Positions 12,222 through 25,079 of a stretch of DNA of 64,000 bases are shown here, piece by piece. Below the pieces are notes generated by a model that was not told where the DNA came from, searched no databases, and was given only the letters and a program-made list of their open reading frames with translations. The position numbers and the translations under genes are program-made. Each line of letters begins with the position of its first letter. The stretch's first letter is position 1. Source of the DNA: Macquaria australasica. Lineage: Eukaryota > Chordata > Actinopteri > Centrarchiformes > Percichthyidae. The stretch covers positions 1 through 64,000 of the forward strand of contig SEMN01001253.1 of NCBI GenBank assembly GCA_005408345.1. The letters are read 5' to 3'.

Positions 12222-12284
12222 AGAACCAGAGGGCAGAAGAGGAAAAGAGTTCCCATCTGTGAAGACAGAGAAGATAAGATCGAG
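12222..12284 (+). CDS. phf14: phf14 exon: basic linker
   Basis: A 63-base, phase 0 to 0 exon of 21 codons reading RTRGQKRKRVPICEDREDKI then E. It is preceded by a pyrimidine-containing tract ending 'gtgttatgcag' and followed by the donor GTTTGT at 12285. The R-T-R-G and K-R motifs align with the basic, probably nuclear-targeting, linker of vertebrate PHF14 between the extended PHD region and the last PHD finger. It is too short to appear in an ordinary ORF search. It is identified by in-frame joining of flanking exons and resemblance to the family. The middle (V-P-I-C-E-D) is less conserved than the ends. Confidence 0.85.
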
Positions 12285-13912
12285 GTTTGTCACTTAATTC
12301 TGCTACACAAAACTAATGCTGTTGTTCTAGCTTACATGCTACTGACATATTAAAGATCTTTATGAACCAGTTCAGCTGCGTTCTTTACCTTCACTGATAT
12401 TTGCTTTTTTGACTTACTTGAGTAATTCAGGTTTATTTGTCTTAGACCAACTAACAATCTTGTTTATATTTACCAATATTGTCCCTTTTATTCAAAATAA
12501 GATATCAGTTAATGAATTTCATCTACCCCTGACATCTTAGTAAATTTGTTTTTATTACTACAGGGTTTTTATATATAAAATCAGAGTGTTATGTGGGAGA
12601 AATATACTCATTAGACTATAAAATAAAATAAAATAAAAGCCTGCCTCAACCTGCCCTACAGAGCTGCTAAACCTCCTCACATAATGGATTTCAAAACAGA
12701 ATTTATATAGGTGGAAGGAGGCTTGTCCATGCTGGCAAGAATAAACTCTTAAGAGAAAAAAACTGTCAAGTGATTAATTTATTTCACACCTTTGGGCATG
12801 GTGATAAATGGATTTAAGAGTATTTAAGTCAGTCAGCAGAAGGGCAATTAGCACTTACTTTCTTTGTTTCATTCATTAATCCTTTATCAATTTTGATTAA
12901 TTTATTAATCATGTAGTGTAACAAATCGGGGGAAGACATCACTTCTGGAAACTTCTGATGGGCATTTCCTATTATTTGTGATGTCTTCCCATTGTTCACT
13001 CCTTCCAACCAGCAGCTAAGATACCCGAAGTGTTACATTTATGAAAAAAAGCAAATGTTTGGTATTTTTACTCAATAAATAATTTAAACACTTGGTTAAT
13101 TAAATGTGAATAGATTCACTGATTCACTAGTCATTTCACTGCTGATCAGCTGTAACAGAAAGAAATAGATCAACAAACTGTGGAATTAACTTGTTTGCTT
13201 TCTTTACAAAAGTAAAAGAAATGGTTTTGTGTTAACTACGGAGTTGGAGCCAGAAGGTGTTTAGCCTAGCTTAGACTAGACTTCAACTGACAATTTGTGG
13301 TTTTAGGTGAAGTGCTGGAACTATTTCTTGACAAGCAATAACCATTTGGTACCATCTTGTCTGTACAGATAATATAATTTTGGACAGAGCCAGGCTAGCT
13401 GTTTGCCCCTGCTTCCAGTCTTTATGCTAAGCTAGGATAACCACATCCTGACTCCATATCACTCTTCTCATCTCACTCTCAAAAGAAAACCAAAGTGTTG
13501 AACTATTCCTTTAAAGCCCCTTACTTGAAGGATTATAAAATTCAGACTCCACAGATCTGTCCCAGGTAAACTAAGATGAATTCGCTGAAGGCAACACATA
13601 GACTGCATTAATTCTCATTGGGATTCTCTCTTTTTTTCTATAAACAAAAACTTAGGCCATCCAAAAAATCTGAAAGATGCTATAATCACATAAAAAATTG
13701 TACACATAGTTGCTCTTAAGTCCAGAAATGTCGACTGTTAAGAATCTGCATCAGTCTGATTCCTGACAGTCACTTTCATGAATTGTATTGAGGAAATGTT
13801 GCTCTAGTGTACTCCCCATCTCTCCTCAGTTTAACATTTCATTCCTTTTTACATCCCGACCACCAACAAGTGCCCATACAGCTCTTGATTCTAATCAGCA
13901 GTGTTTCCATAG
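12285..13912 (+). other. phf14 intron, 1.6 kb
   Basis: The shortest of the visible introns. It contains a copy at about 13250-13515 of a fish interspersed repeat sharing 'ccagtctttatgctaagcta' and 'gaactattccttta' with 34260-34580. Otherwise AT-rich with nothing recognisable. Confidence 0.85.
13250..13515 (+). repeat. Interspersed repeat copy 1 ('tttatgctaagctagg' family)
   Basis: Shares with 34260-34580, in the same orientation, the motifs 'caagaaatagttcc'-like / 'aactatttcttgac', 'ccagtctttatgctaagcta' and the terminal 'gaactattccttta'. A partial match also occurs at 23170-23210 ('aagctaagctaggctaaaca'). No coding capacity was seen, so it is probably a non-autonomous element. Confidence 0.6.
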
Positions 13913-14034
13913 GAACCACTGCCACGGGAACGCAGACAACGCCAGTCTGCAATGCAGAAAAAACCCAAAGCCGACGACACAAGGACTGAGTGTACAACCT
14001 GCAAAGGACCAGGCGACAACGAAAACCTTGTGAG
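13913..14034 (+). CDS. phf14: phf14 exon: start of the last PHD finger
   Basis: A 122-base exon starting after 'gtttccatag' and ending before the donor GTGAGG at 14035. It reads EPLPRERRQRQSAMQKKPKA and then DDTRTECTTCKGPGDNENLV, leaving AG as two thirds of an arginine codon. The basic R-E-R-R-Q-R-Q linker leads into C-T-T-C, the first zinc-binding cysteine pair of a C4HC3 PHD finger. G-D-N-E-N-L-V is the typical strand before the second cysteine pair. The intron therefore cuts the finger (phase 2) just before C-D-E-C. PHD fingers of this type usually read the N-terminal tail of histone H3. The match to PHF14 is close over the whole exon. Confidence 0.95.
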
Positions 14035-14044
14035 GTGAGGGAAC

Positions 14045-14135
14045 GTGTGTGTGTGTGGCTCAGAGAGGGAGCACGGGGCTGGGGTTATTAGACGTGCTCT
14101 GTGTGTGTGTGTTTGTGTGTGTGGGGGGGGGGGGT
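14045..14135. repeat. GT microsatellites and a 12-base G run just inside the donor
   Basis: (GT)n at 14045-14056, another (GT)n at 14096-14122 and a run of about 12 G at 14123-14134, all within 100 bases of the donor at 14035. Confidence 0.9.
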
Positions 14136-17100
14136 GTCTCATGAGGCAGCCATATCCTCCTGATGATTAAAGTTCAGTCTTCATTAGGCTCTGGCCGCCT
14201 GGGCTCTGCAGAATGAGGGGGCTGAGGGTATCTTCTCCATAGGCCCCCTATATTGACCTGCCACATACATTTGCACAGTTCATTAGGGTGTAATGAATAG
14301 CACAATTTATTCTGCTCCTTTCTTGGGATTTCAGGTGTCAGGCATCTAATAACCAGGATTCTTCTTTGACATTGGAATTCTGTGAGAAAATAAAAAACTA
14401 GATCGCAGCAGGCACCTTGTCAGCACATTGTCATGTGATGAATCCCTTGCATAAAAATGTTCTCCATTCTCATCAGACCAGAATTCCCTTCATGAATTTC
14501 ATATTGTCTTTACCAAACTGTCATTGCCTCATTGTAACTTGAACCATATTATGACTTTTTGAAATGTTACGTTGAAACATAACTCTAACCATTTTGAGCG
14601 TGACTCTCTCCATCTTTTTTACTTTTACATTTTTTACATTCTACCAATTGCTCAACAATACATTTTCAAATAGTGGCAGGAAGCCTTTATTTGAAACAGG
14701 CTTGTATTAAAGGCATTTATTCCAATTTTGTCTTGTTTTTAAGCATGTTATATTATCTTTCTCATTTCTGATCTGCTCCTGCTTTAATTTGCTGTTGATA
14801 CAAACTCCACATTTCCTCCATCTTTACCTGTTGTCTTGACAAATTCAGAGTAATGTACATTCTACAGCACTAATTCCATTACTACAACAACAACAGAGTC
14901 AGGCCACATTCATCACTCTGCTGTTACTTTTTATTTTTAAAATAGGTACTATGGTTACTCGCTACTTAATTTCAATCGATTCTACTTTGCTGTTTTTTTA
15001 TTTGATCACTGAAAAAACTGTCAATGAAATGCAGCACTTCCTACACAGCTGTTTCACATTCCTGCAATTTGAAGAACATAATCCCTCTAGAGCTTAAACA
15101 ATTAGTCAATCTGCAAAAAATGTCAAGTATTTTGATAATTCTATAATCATTAAGTCATTTTTCAATCAAAAATGCTGTTTTGTGAAGACGGTACTCTGGG
15201 CTCTAGGAACAGTTTCACTATTTTCTGAAGTATTATAAGCCAAACAATCAGTAAATCAGGAAAATAATAAATGATCAAAATAATAATTTCAGCCCTAAGT
15301 CCCTCCCTTTTTTGGTAGGCTTTTAATCTAATACACGTGCAGAAAGTGTTGTGTTCCATTGACTTTGCTGAGGTTTTTTTCATCCCTCAACAGTGATGGA
15401 AAAAAAGTAGAATCACTTGGAATTATTTTGTGAATGTATTATTGTTAAAAAGACTCAGAGCAGCAGTGAGGTATGTCATGACTATATTGTTGTACTGATG
15501 AAACTAGTGCTGTCAAAATGTACAATATGCTCAATTTAAGATGTAAGGTAGGTCATTTCACCACCCGCCATACCCTCAATATTTTTACCCGCTATTTGTT
15601 AGCAACTCACCTTTATTTGTCCATGCAGGCTTATTATTTGAGACTGGTTTTTATTCAAGAATTTACCTTCTGTAAATGTATTTCTTTTGCACTACTATGC
15701 AGAGCAGTATGTGTAGACAGGAAGCATCAAGAAAATGTATACTTTTTCATTTACATCTCTGCAGTCAAATCTTATTATACTATGTCCATGGCCAGAGCAG
15801 TATCAGGGAAAGAGACGAAAGAAAAAGCGCAATACTTGAAGTGTTTGTGTTTCATTTGTCGTACTCTTGAGGCAGTGTTAAAGTTGTAAGGGTTGCTGGT
15901 CGGGGTGTGAGGTCTGCTGCCCTGACTCTTTCTATCTTTGCATTGCACAGGTTGTGAGAGCCGGGGCAGCCACCTCACCTCCCATAAAAACTCGGGACAG
16001 ATGACCGTTGGCTTAGAGACAGAGAGAGGCAAATTGAGGCGTTTGAAGAATGGTGCTCGAGTCAGGCTGGAGAACGAGACTGTCACGCCGCCCCACAACC
16101 GCCTCTGATCCAAACTGGACCAACAACTGTCCAACGAAAATTGAGCAGAACTGTCTGAATATAAGACATGGAATCTAAATGCTGAAGTGTTGTTGGAACC
16201 AATACTTTTTGGTTAATGTAGGACTCTTAACTGCTTTTACACACTACGAGTAGCTTGGTGGATTCTTAATGACCAATTGTGGCTCCAGTTGCATCTATGT
16301 AATTGTCTGCATCTACAAAGTTGTGATGCAGACAATTGAAATTAGAAACAGTGACATATTTATACAATTCATGTATTAAACTATTTCGGCAAATAACAGA
16401 CACCTCTCTTGCACTACTTAGATAGCATTAAACAAAAATAAGTAAAGAATGAATGATGATGATTTTTGCATCTTCTGACTTAGGATGCTATCCCGAATGA
16501 TTCCTCTCTATGCCTCTAGGTTCTAACCTGCATCCAACATGTATGTGAATTCTTTTAGATCAACTACTTTTTTTTCATTGGTACTAGGATGGTGCTCTGT
16601 ACTTTTGACCTCCCCATACGACTTCTCATCAGTACCAATCAGTGTTATTGATTGAAGTCTTCTGCCACCCAATCACCCTGAGCATTTCAGTGTGAATTTG
16701 GTTAATTGCAGATTCATTGAACCTAGGCTTTCCCAGACTTGAGTGTTGTGGTATATTTTATTTTTTAAGTAAATGGAGGACCAGAAGTATTAAGAAAGTC
16801 AGTGTTGTGTATAGAAAAGCCAACTGTTTCTGGTGTATCAAGTGTAGCAGTAAAGTAATTCTACCATAAAACATCCGTAGTATAAACAAACTAGTGTAGT
16901 TAGCGGTAATAGCACTTAATTATTAGTCTAAATGTCTTATTTAGAAGTCTTCCTCTGTCTCCATATCTTGAAGTGACAGTTAAACTGACACTTCCTCAGA
17001 AAGAAGCCCAGCTTTGTCTCCATGTCCCTGGTGGCCCATAGTCAGTCCTGTCAAAACAACAGCTGCTTGCTGCTCTGTCAGGGCTCGTGACAAGTGTCAC

Positions 17101-20100
17101 ATTCTGCCCTCATATGTCACTATGTTGCCTATCCAAGGCCCTATATGCATGCTTTTGGGAGTAGTCAAACCCATGCAGTTTACTGCTATTTGCTTCTCTG
17201 GAGTGTGTCCCGAAACAACACCACACTGGGTTTGTCTTTAGAGATGAGATCTTGGTGCAGAATGACTTGCTGACTCCCGACCAGTCCTTTCCCGTCACTC
17301 ATACTCAGTCAGTCTCAAAGACTGCATGTCAGTTCTTCAATGCATGGCTTTATCTATTTACTCAGATCTGTACAGTAATTTAAAACTGAAAATAAGTGAT
17401 GTGGTCTCGTAGAATTTGAATGCCAGGTAGCTATGTAGTGTGACAGTGTGTACAGTATTTATGAAGAGGCCAAACATGCGTGTCTTTTCTTTTTGTGCCT
17501 ACATACTTGATTATATATCAAAAGCTTGTGTTGTGAACAGAGTGGAACTCTGATTTGTGATTTAGTCTTAAGCGACTACCATATTTTAGTTTAATTGCCA
17601 AACATTTGTTTACAGACATGCTTTGAAGGGAATATTCCTGATTAATTGTGTACTGTGTAACTGTGATCCTGTATGAAGTAAGAATGTGAATGTTGCTGCT
17701 GTTGTGTATGTGAAGTGTCTCAGCCTCTGGCCTATAGCTCTTGAAAATTAAGCGGAGCTTTAATAAACTCTTGACTTTTTCACCTTATTGCCGCAGTGAT
17801 AAATGAGTGTCAGCCAGCTAATGAATTGTTCTAAAGGTGCGGCAGCGGCGGTCCGTTTGTGCGTGTAATGCCCTCTGTCATCTGTGATTTATCACCTGGG
17901 AAGTGGCCTTCTTGTCCGGGGGAGGAGGGGCTCAGACGAAATGTTGCCTCTCAGCCCACATACAGTACAGTCTAGGACTGATCTGCTGGATTCTCCTGCT
18001 GCAGTCACTGACAGGGTTTGAAACAGTGAAAACTGTTAGTACACAGTATTGTAGCTGCTGATTTCTAATATCCTGACCTTTACTTTTGGCCATTTTCATC
18101 CCTAAGCGTTCTCTCATCTGAAAAAGACCCTAGACCTCTTAAAAAATAATGTAGCAAAGCTGACAACCCATAGACAACCAATAAAGCATTGATCAGTTGT
18201 ATAATAATTATTTAATAATTACATTGTTTCATGTACATCATATCAGAGTTGAACCAAACTGATGATTTTAATAAAAGAAAAGTAAAAAATGGGGACCATT
18301 GAAGAGAACACAAATCACCTCAGGAGCATGACTATGCACAGCAAATTTCATGGCAGTTTGTCACTTAGTTAACGCGATATCTGTTTGTTGCTAGACAAAA
18401 GTGTCATGCAGTGTCTAAAATGTAAATGGTTCATCCTCTGGAGAGCATGACAGTGCACAGTACATTTCATTTAAGCCTGGCACTTGTTGATGTAAATTAA
18501 AGCCCAACCCATACTGGAGTTTTGAGGCCAACGCTGAAGTTTATATTTGGGAGTTTAAAAATATGACAATATATCTGTCGAAATTAGTTTTTTACATAAA
18601 AACATTTTTAATAAGGATCCTTTAAATTTGGTTCTTAATGAATTGTGACCAAAATATGTACTGAGTGGGACAATTTACAGTGTAAAAATAAACAGTACAC
18701 TGTTCTCTGGTGGACAAAAGATGTAATGGAGACACTGTTTTTAAAGCCTCAAACATATCTTTGGCATTTCTGTACAGCAATTTTTGGCTGCTTATTGCCC
18801 AACATATGCGCCAATACATCTATTATTAGCTAATATTACATGGTCTTGGTCTTTCTTGTGGGACAAGACAGAAAGAGAGAGTTTTATTTTCAACATGGTG
18901 GCATCTCCATGAGATGGAACCAACTCACCGTGGCGAACTGTAGCTGCCCCAATCCCTCATCCTCGACCCCGGGGTCCTTCGGGACCGAACAGCAGCCGGC
19001 AAACCAGAGATCAGCTTGCCTACAGCTGGTTTCTGGTTAGAGGATGAGACTGAGGCCAGGAGGCGCAGGAAGGGGAGGGGCAAAGGGATAAAGAGAGAGA
19101 AAAGCTAGCAGGGAGGTTCTGGAAAGCAGTAACCTTTCCGATGATGAGTGCGTTTCCCATTACTGCTCTGACACGGGATCCGGGGAGATGATTTAATGGC
19201 GGCATTTTGTTTTTGCTGACTTCACCCTTTTCCCCCCCTATTAAAACAGAAAACACAGAGCTGGGACTGGGGCTGTGTGGGAAGTGTGGCCAAGCAGCTA
19301 AAATCTATTACTCCTCAACTTCTTCCCCCATCTCTTTATCCCACTGATTCCGCCACAGTGTGGGTGCGCTCGAATGCTTCCTGAGGTACATGCTCTTCCC
19401 TCCCATCCTCCTTAACTGGTTTCTGTCTTATCGTCTTTTAACTGTACTGTGTTGCCTCCTAACCCATTTAATCATTACACACTGAACATGAACCACAAGG
19501 CCCTATGGGTGCCTTATATCTTAATTGATTACCTCGTCATAGACTTGTTTTAATGGAGTTGCAGTCTGCTACAAGCTGTTTGTATCTCTAGTGGAATTTC
19601 CATAGCGAGGTACCGGTAGAGTAGACTGAGTTTCTGGCCGGGTCAGATACAGCTACAAGGTTCCAGTTTGTCCTGCAGAGGTGAGGGCAGAGACCTGCTG
19701 CTGAAATCAACTCTTCTCCAGGGTTGTACCCAGTTCACTGGGGCCCCCTGCTGGAAAATATGAGAAACTTCAGACACATACAAAGCACCAGGTTAGAGCT
19801 GTAGAGATCACTCCCCTTCCCTTTCAGCCCAGCTGTGAATGAGTTGTGTCCAGATGAGCTAATAAAGGCAGCCGCTCTGACTTGGCTTTCTCCATAGGTG
19901 TGACTTCAGCAATCCATTCATTACTCCCCCTCCTTGTAAAACAATGGCTTTGTTATAATGTTGCAGTGACCCAACAGTAAATCAAAAAAGTAGGAGGCTC
20001 ACAAAGTCCAATAATCCACTCTTTTCTATGGAAAGACACCGGCGCACTTTGTCATGGATGAGAGTCAATGGCTGAGTGCTTTGTGTCATATTGATTTCTG

Positions 20101-22369
20101 TCACATGGCCACTCCCAAGGTAATTGCATTGCCCGCTTGTGATAAATTCACTGCCTTGTTTCAGCCACTTGGGCTCAGACACCAGGGCTGCTGTAGAGAA
20201 AAGAAGATTTTGAGGCCACAAACCCACTGTCAATACATGGACCCATGACTGTGAGTACAAAGCAGTTGGGAAGTTGGGAATAACCCTGCAGGTTCTGTGT
20301 CTCATCATTAAGGTTATTTAGCTCAATGCTTCATTTCTGTGTTTTTGATTTTGTCATTGTTTTTGTAATCTGGTTTTGTTTGATAAGGAAAAGAGAACAT
20401 GGGAGCCGATGCCTTTCTAAATATCTACTCCTCAAGGGGTTCAGCCCCAGAGAAGCTAATCAGAACAGGCAAAATGAGTATTCCTTAAAGAAGTAAACAA
20501 CAGTTAGTCACATTTAACTGATATAGTAAGTAATATGTCACTTTCAAAAAAAGAAATTCTTTCTCTTTCAAATGAAAAGCTGAAAAGATTCATTAAACTC
20601 AGGGGTTTTGTTGCTACACCTCACAGGACCAGTGGCTTATGGTTACTAATGCTGACAAACGTTATGTCCATATTGTTGTATAACAGACACTACATAATCC
20701 ATTTTATGGCTTGTTAAGACTTGTTTCAGCATATACCATTATCACATTATTGTTACATGTGGACACAGTGAAAAAGGTGTGACATGTCTGAAGGCAAAAG
20801 TGTTTATGCTGGCTGCTGTCATAGAGAGGGGCAAGATGCGATAATCCTTCAAACGGGAATAAAGGCACACACTTTTGGACCGTTTTGAACTGACCCACTG
20901 TGCACTCAGTTGTACACTTGAAAAGTGATGGAAATAGTTGTGTGAAGAATGAAAAGAGCTTGAGAGAGAAGCTCAAACCCTGTCTACTTTCCCGTACCTG
21001 GCCAATCACTTCTGGAAGTAGGCGGATTGACTTTCGGACTCGAATTTTCGGTTTCAGAGTTAAAAAAGTTGTTGGATGCAGCCCGCCCAATTCCGTCATG
21101 GGAAAGGAGTGGAAGGACGGGATTACACTGTTCCAACAAGCACTTCTGTTGAAGCATACTGGTCCTTTTACTTGGTCTGGTATGAGCAGTAGCTTATATG
21201 GAGATAATGCTGTATATCAGATATTACAGATATAATGACTTTTGTCTTCTCAATGTGCTACTGTTTCACTATGTTTTAGCATGCACCATTGTCTTATAAT
21301 TGTCACATGTGCTCACTGTGACAAGGGTAGGTCAGGGCTGCATAGGCTTACTTTAATTGCTTTTCTGCTGGTTTTTCCAATATTATTTACAAAACACAGA
21401 ATACTACTCTATTTGAAATCCACTAGTAAAAGTTAAGTCAAGTACATCAGGAAATCAGTAAGATTTGTTGCTTTCCTCTGCTTTGACATGGTTCACTTAG
21501 CTTGAATTAGACACATAGACACACTTAGACACATAAATTTAAATTCTGTCCAACTGACTCAAGCTAATATTGTGTCATCTATGTCCTCATCGGTGTGTTT
21601 TTATTTAGCTGTAGTGATGCGTCACTGAATATTTCTACAGGCTATGTGGACGAATGGAAGCTCTTTGCGGTTCCTTGAGTGATGCCGCTTCTTCTTTATG
21701 AGACCTGGACAGGAATGTGACAACGATTTTGAAGAGGTGTATGAGATCAAACGAAACCAGCTTAGATTTGTGGGCCATCAGCCTCGCTTGGCGAGGACAA
21801 GTCCCGGGGTGACGCCGGAGGGGAGGACGGGATCTGAGAACTTCACACAGAGATTAAATACCAGATGAAAGTGGACACAAATCGCCAACCGAAAGCAACA
21901 CGTGTAGCAGACAAAAGCAATCAATCATGTCCCCTCCACCACCTCACCTCCAATAAGATTACATCAATCAATAACCTCTCTTATGAGTGATTGGATTTTG
22001 TCTGCTTCCAAAGTACAAGGGAGGGGGAGGGGGCTGCTCAATTTTCCCAATGATTAAAGCAGGGCCAAATTGCTTTGATAACATCAAGGACCTTGCTGTG
22101 GCTGAGTGTGTAAGGGCAGTGTTGGGAGCAGATAGGCTGGAGGTAGCAGGGGGCACGGACAGTGAAGAGACTAAGAACAACACTGGCTACATTACGTAGA
22201 TCAGCCAGTGAAAGTTCAAAATCACCATCCTCCAAGGGCCCAATGCTGCTAAATGTGACTTTTATGGATCAAACACCAGTCAGAAGCATCTGTCTCCTCA
22301 CTACCTGGGTAGTTAATCAGCCTAACGCTGGCTAAAAGTGAGCAAAATGAATGACATTCCTAACTGCGT

Positions 22370-22570
22370 TGTGTTTACTGTGTTTTGTGCTAATTAGCAA
22401 TTGTTAGCATGCTAATGCACTAAACAAACTTGGCAACCATTGTAACCATTACATGCTAAACATCAGCAGGTTAACATTGTCATTCTGAGCATGTTTCTAT
22501 GCTGACATTAGTTTTGAGCTCAAAGCATTGCTGTGGCTACGTACAGCCACACCGAGCCGTTGGCATAGCT
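22370..22570 (+). repeat. Interspersed repeat ('gttagcatgctaa' type)
   Basis: Contains 'caattgttagcatgctaatg' and 'taaccattacatgctaaaca'. It is related to 41205-41290 (opposite strand, 'atgctaacatgcttaggatg') and 27725-27750. It is common in fish genomes, and the element class is not assigned. Confidence 0.55.
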
Positions 22571-23006
22571 GTGCCAAGTGTTGTTTTTAGTTGAAAATGT
22601 CTGTCATAGTTGTCAACAAGACACACAATAGAGGAAGTGAAATTACCAACTGAGACTTGATAAATGTGTTTGCTGTGTATTTTTAAAGATAAATTTGGAC
22701 TTTTTGAATGGAGTTCTACAGGTAAAATACTATTTTATACTTTTAATATTCCTGCACAACATTGAGTGTTACCTACAGGTGTATATGGCCAAAAACTATG
22801 TTAACTATGTTAACACACTTATTTGCACTTATTTGACAGTGTGTGGTTCCTTCGGAATATATTTATATTTCTGGAGTCACCATCTAGTGGTTATTTGTGG
22901 TACTGGTGGTATCTTTAGGCACTTTGGCATAACCTTCGGTGTCAGGGCATAATGGTCAATTGGTAGGTACTGATTTATGGTGTGGCAGTAACCTCTTTCT
23001 TGAACT

Positions 23007-23094
23007 TGACAAAATGAGTATTGCCAATGAAAATATTGTTATCAGGGTTTTGACAAAATGAGTATTGCCAATAAAAATATTGTTATCAGGGTGT
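23007..23094. repeat. 44-base tandem direct duplication
   Basis: Two adjacent copies (23007-23050 and 23051-23094) start 'tgacaaaatgagtattgcca' and differ at only a few positions. The second runs straight into a (GT)n tract. Confidence 0.95.
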
Positions 23095-23115
23095 GTGTGT
23101 GTGTGTGTGTGTGTG
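23092..23115. repeat. (GT)n microsatellite
   Basis: About 12 GT units directly after the 44-base duplication. Confidence 0.95.
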
Positions 23116-23296
23116 CACAAGCCCCTGGCAGGTGAGACAAAATTAAATTTTCGACACGACTGTTTCTCCCTGTTTGTGATCTTTAAGCTAAGCTAGGCTA
23201 AACATGTCCTCTATCCATTTGTGTCCAAAACACAAACGTATGTAATTGATATCAATCGAATGACTGCTGGACAGTCAGCACTGTCGATGTTGCTAT

Positions 23297-23803
23297 TAGC
23301 CTGGGAGCCAGACAAATCTGCGAGCTCATGTTTTATTTGCTCTGGCGGATGCGTCTGGTCCCCCTCCCATTCAGACAGATTTCCAGCTGACCAGGCCCGG
23401 GTTGGGCCAAGCACAACCGTTTATCTAATATGGGGCGGATCTGATACGATGACTGTACAGAGGAGCGCCGTTGAGGCATTTTTGTAAACAACCAAGATGG
23501 CTGCCGCTGATGTGGAACATTTTGAATTCGCTATCATGTCAGTATTGAGCAAACTGGATGGTATATTTTCTCTAAAAGAAGAACAAACAACTGCGCTTAA
23601 AGCTTTTGTTGATAAGAAAGATGTGTTTTCCATACTTCCGACAGGATTTGCTCAGCTCTGTCACACGTTTCGTTGCTCTGACTGGTTGTAGGTCTATCCA
23701 GTGGCATCGAGAGGCATTTTGGTCTGCACCACATGGAAATCAAAAATGAACTGAGAGGTTCCAGACTAATTCGCATTTGCAAATTGGTCTGGTGATGTTA
23801 GAC
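23297..23803 (+). mobile_element. Defective DNA element carrying the start of a helicase-like ORF
   Basis: An open frame at 23497-23691 begins M-A-A-A-D-V-E-H-F-E-F-A-I and continues F-S-L-K-E-E-Q-T-T-A-L-K-A-F with K-K-D-V-F-S-I-L-P-T-G-F. This resembles the Q-motif and the first half of motif I (Walker A, usually G-F-G-K-S) of RecQ-type helicases. The glycine-lysine is missing: after T-G-F the frame runs into unrelated sequence, as if internally deleted. The ATG has a good context (accaagATGG). Imperfect inverted ends are visible: 'agacaaatctgcgagc' near 23309 against the complement of 'gcatttgcaaattggtct' at 23773-23790. I infer a non-autonomous derivative of a larger mobile element. The family name is unknown to me. 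Confidence 0.5.
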
Positions 23804-24480
23804 TATGTTGCTATTGGTCAACAGTGCAAAGTTGAGCTCCTTGAGCATTTACTTCATGCAATTTCTCTGACTGCATTGAATAAAATATATTTCTCTCTAA
23901 AAAGAAGTGTTGCCAGGCCCTTACATCAGTGGACTGTAGTTGTATTGGTCAGCTTTCAGTGTGAATGTGTGTAACTGTCCAAATTTAAAGCTAAATTTTG
24001 CTGAAAAAGGGGATGGAGTGTAGCCCACCTTTCATGGATAAATGAAGATTAAAAACCACATTATCGAACACACACACAGAAAACACTGCGTCTGCATCAG
24101 TGAGCACTGCTTTTATTCAAAGATCTTCCCCACGATACACAACAAACATTACAAAGGGTTCATTAAGGTAAAGTAATTAGAGAAGCATGTGTGCAGTCAT
24201 CACAGTCTTGCTAAATAACAAGAGCCCTCCTGTGAGTTTGGAAGGTCTTCAAGAGTCTCCAGCAGCGAAACTGAAGAGTTTGCTCCTTCCTTTTCGCCTT
24301 AGTTGGAGATTCATGTGAAATCAATTGGCGGTTTGTGTGCAACAAAAGGAGTGTGCTCATTAGTGGAGCACACACACTTTGGTCATTTGTCTTCTATTCA
24401 CTAGGTGGCCGGAGGGCACTTTAAATTCCCATCGTTTCCTAGGCAGATATGCCTGCTCAGCCCATCCAAGATTCTTTGCC

Positions 24481-24512
24481 GTGTGTGTGTATGTGTGTGT
24501 GTGTGAGTGTGA

Positions 24513-24552
<40 letters not shown>
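24481..24552. repeat. Compound (GT)n-(GA)n microsatellite
   Basis: GT-rich from 24481 to 24518, then about 16 GA units to 24552. It generates false C-E-C-E-R-E-R-E and S-L-S-L open frames. Confidence 0.95.
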
Positions 24553-24555
<3 letters not shown>

Positions 24556-25079
24556 ACCTGCCTCGGCATATTTGTGCTAATGTGCAGCAGCTGTTAGCTT
24601 ATGCCCCTACAGCTCATAAGATGCCAATTATCTATGCCAATTAAATTTCTACTCTGATTTGAGTAAATCTACCACGCTTAATGTGTAAACACTACAGGTA
24701 TATGTAGACCTATTTCACAGCTTTTCTTAGTCTAGTGCTAGAGGGCTTCCATAACTTTATGCTTATTAGAGTTTGGATCGTCTCAGTCTAAATAGAGGTT
24801 TGAGTCCCTCTGTGTTCTGTTGGTTGCGGTCTTATTTTTGTCTTTTGACCATCATTCATAGTGATAACAAATTAAAAAGTTAATTGCTGACATCTGGTAT
24901 CACAGTGACATTGTCTGACAGGTAAGATGAACAGTCAAACAATCAACACAGGTTGGAAACAAAAACCACAGGTTAGCCAAACTTATTTGAAAAAAAAAAA
25001 AGGCCAACGGTAAGCAGGGTTTTCCTGTATAATGTGGGATTATCACCAACAATACTGGGTTGCTCACTTTCAGTTTTAC

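Noticed and set aside
13788..13989. Frames of 81 and 60 codons starting upstream of the phf14 exon at 13913
   Set aside because: They start in intron sequence; the real exon uses another frame of the same bases, confirmed by the PHD finger cysteines.
24360..24597. Frames rich in S-L-S-L or E-R-E-R
   Set aside because: Translation of the GT/GA microsatellite.
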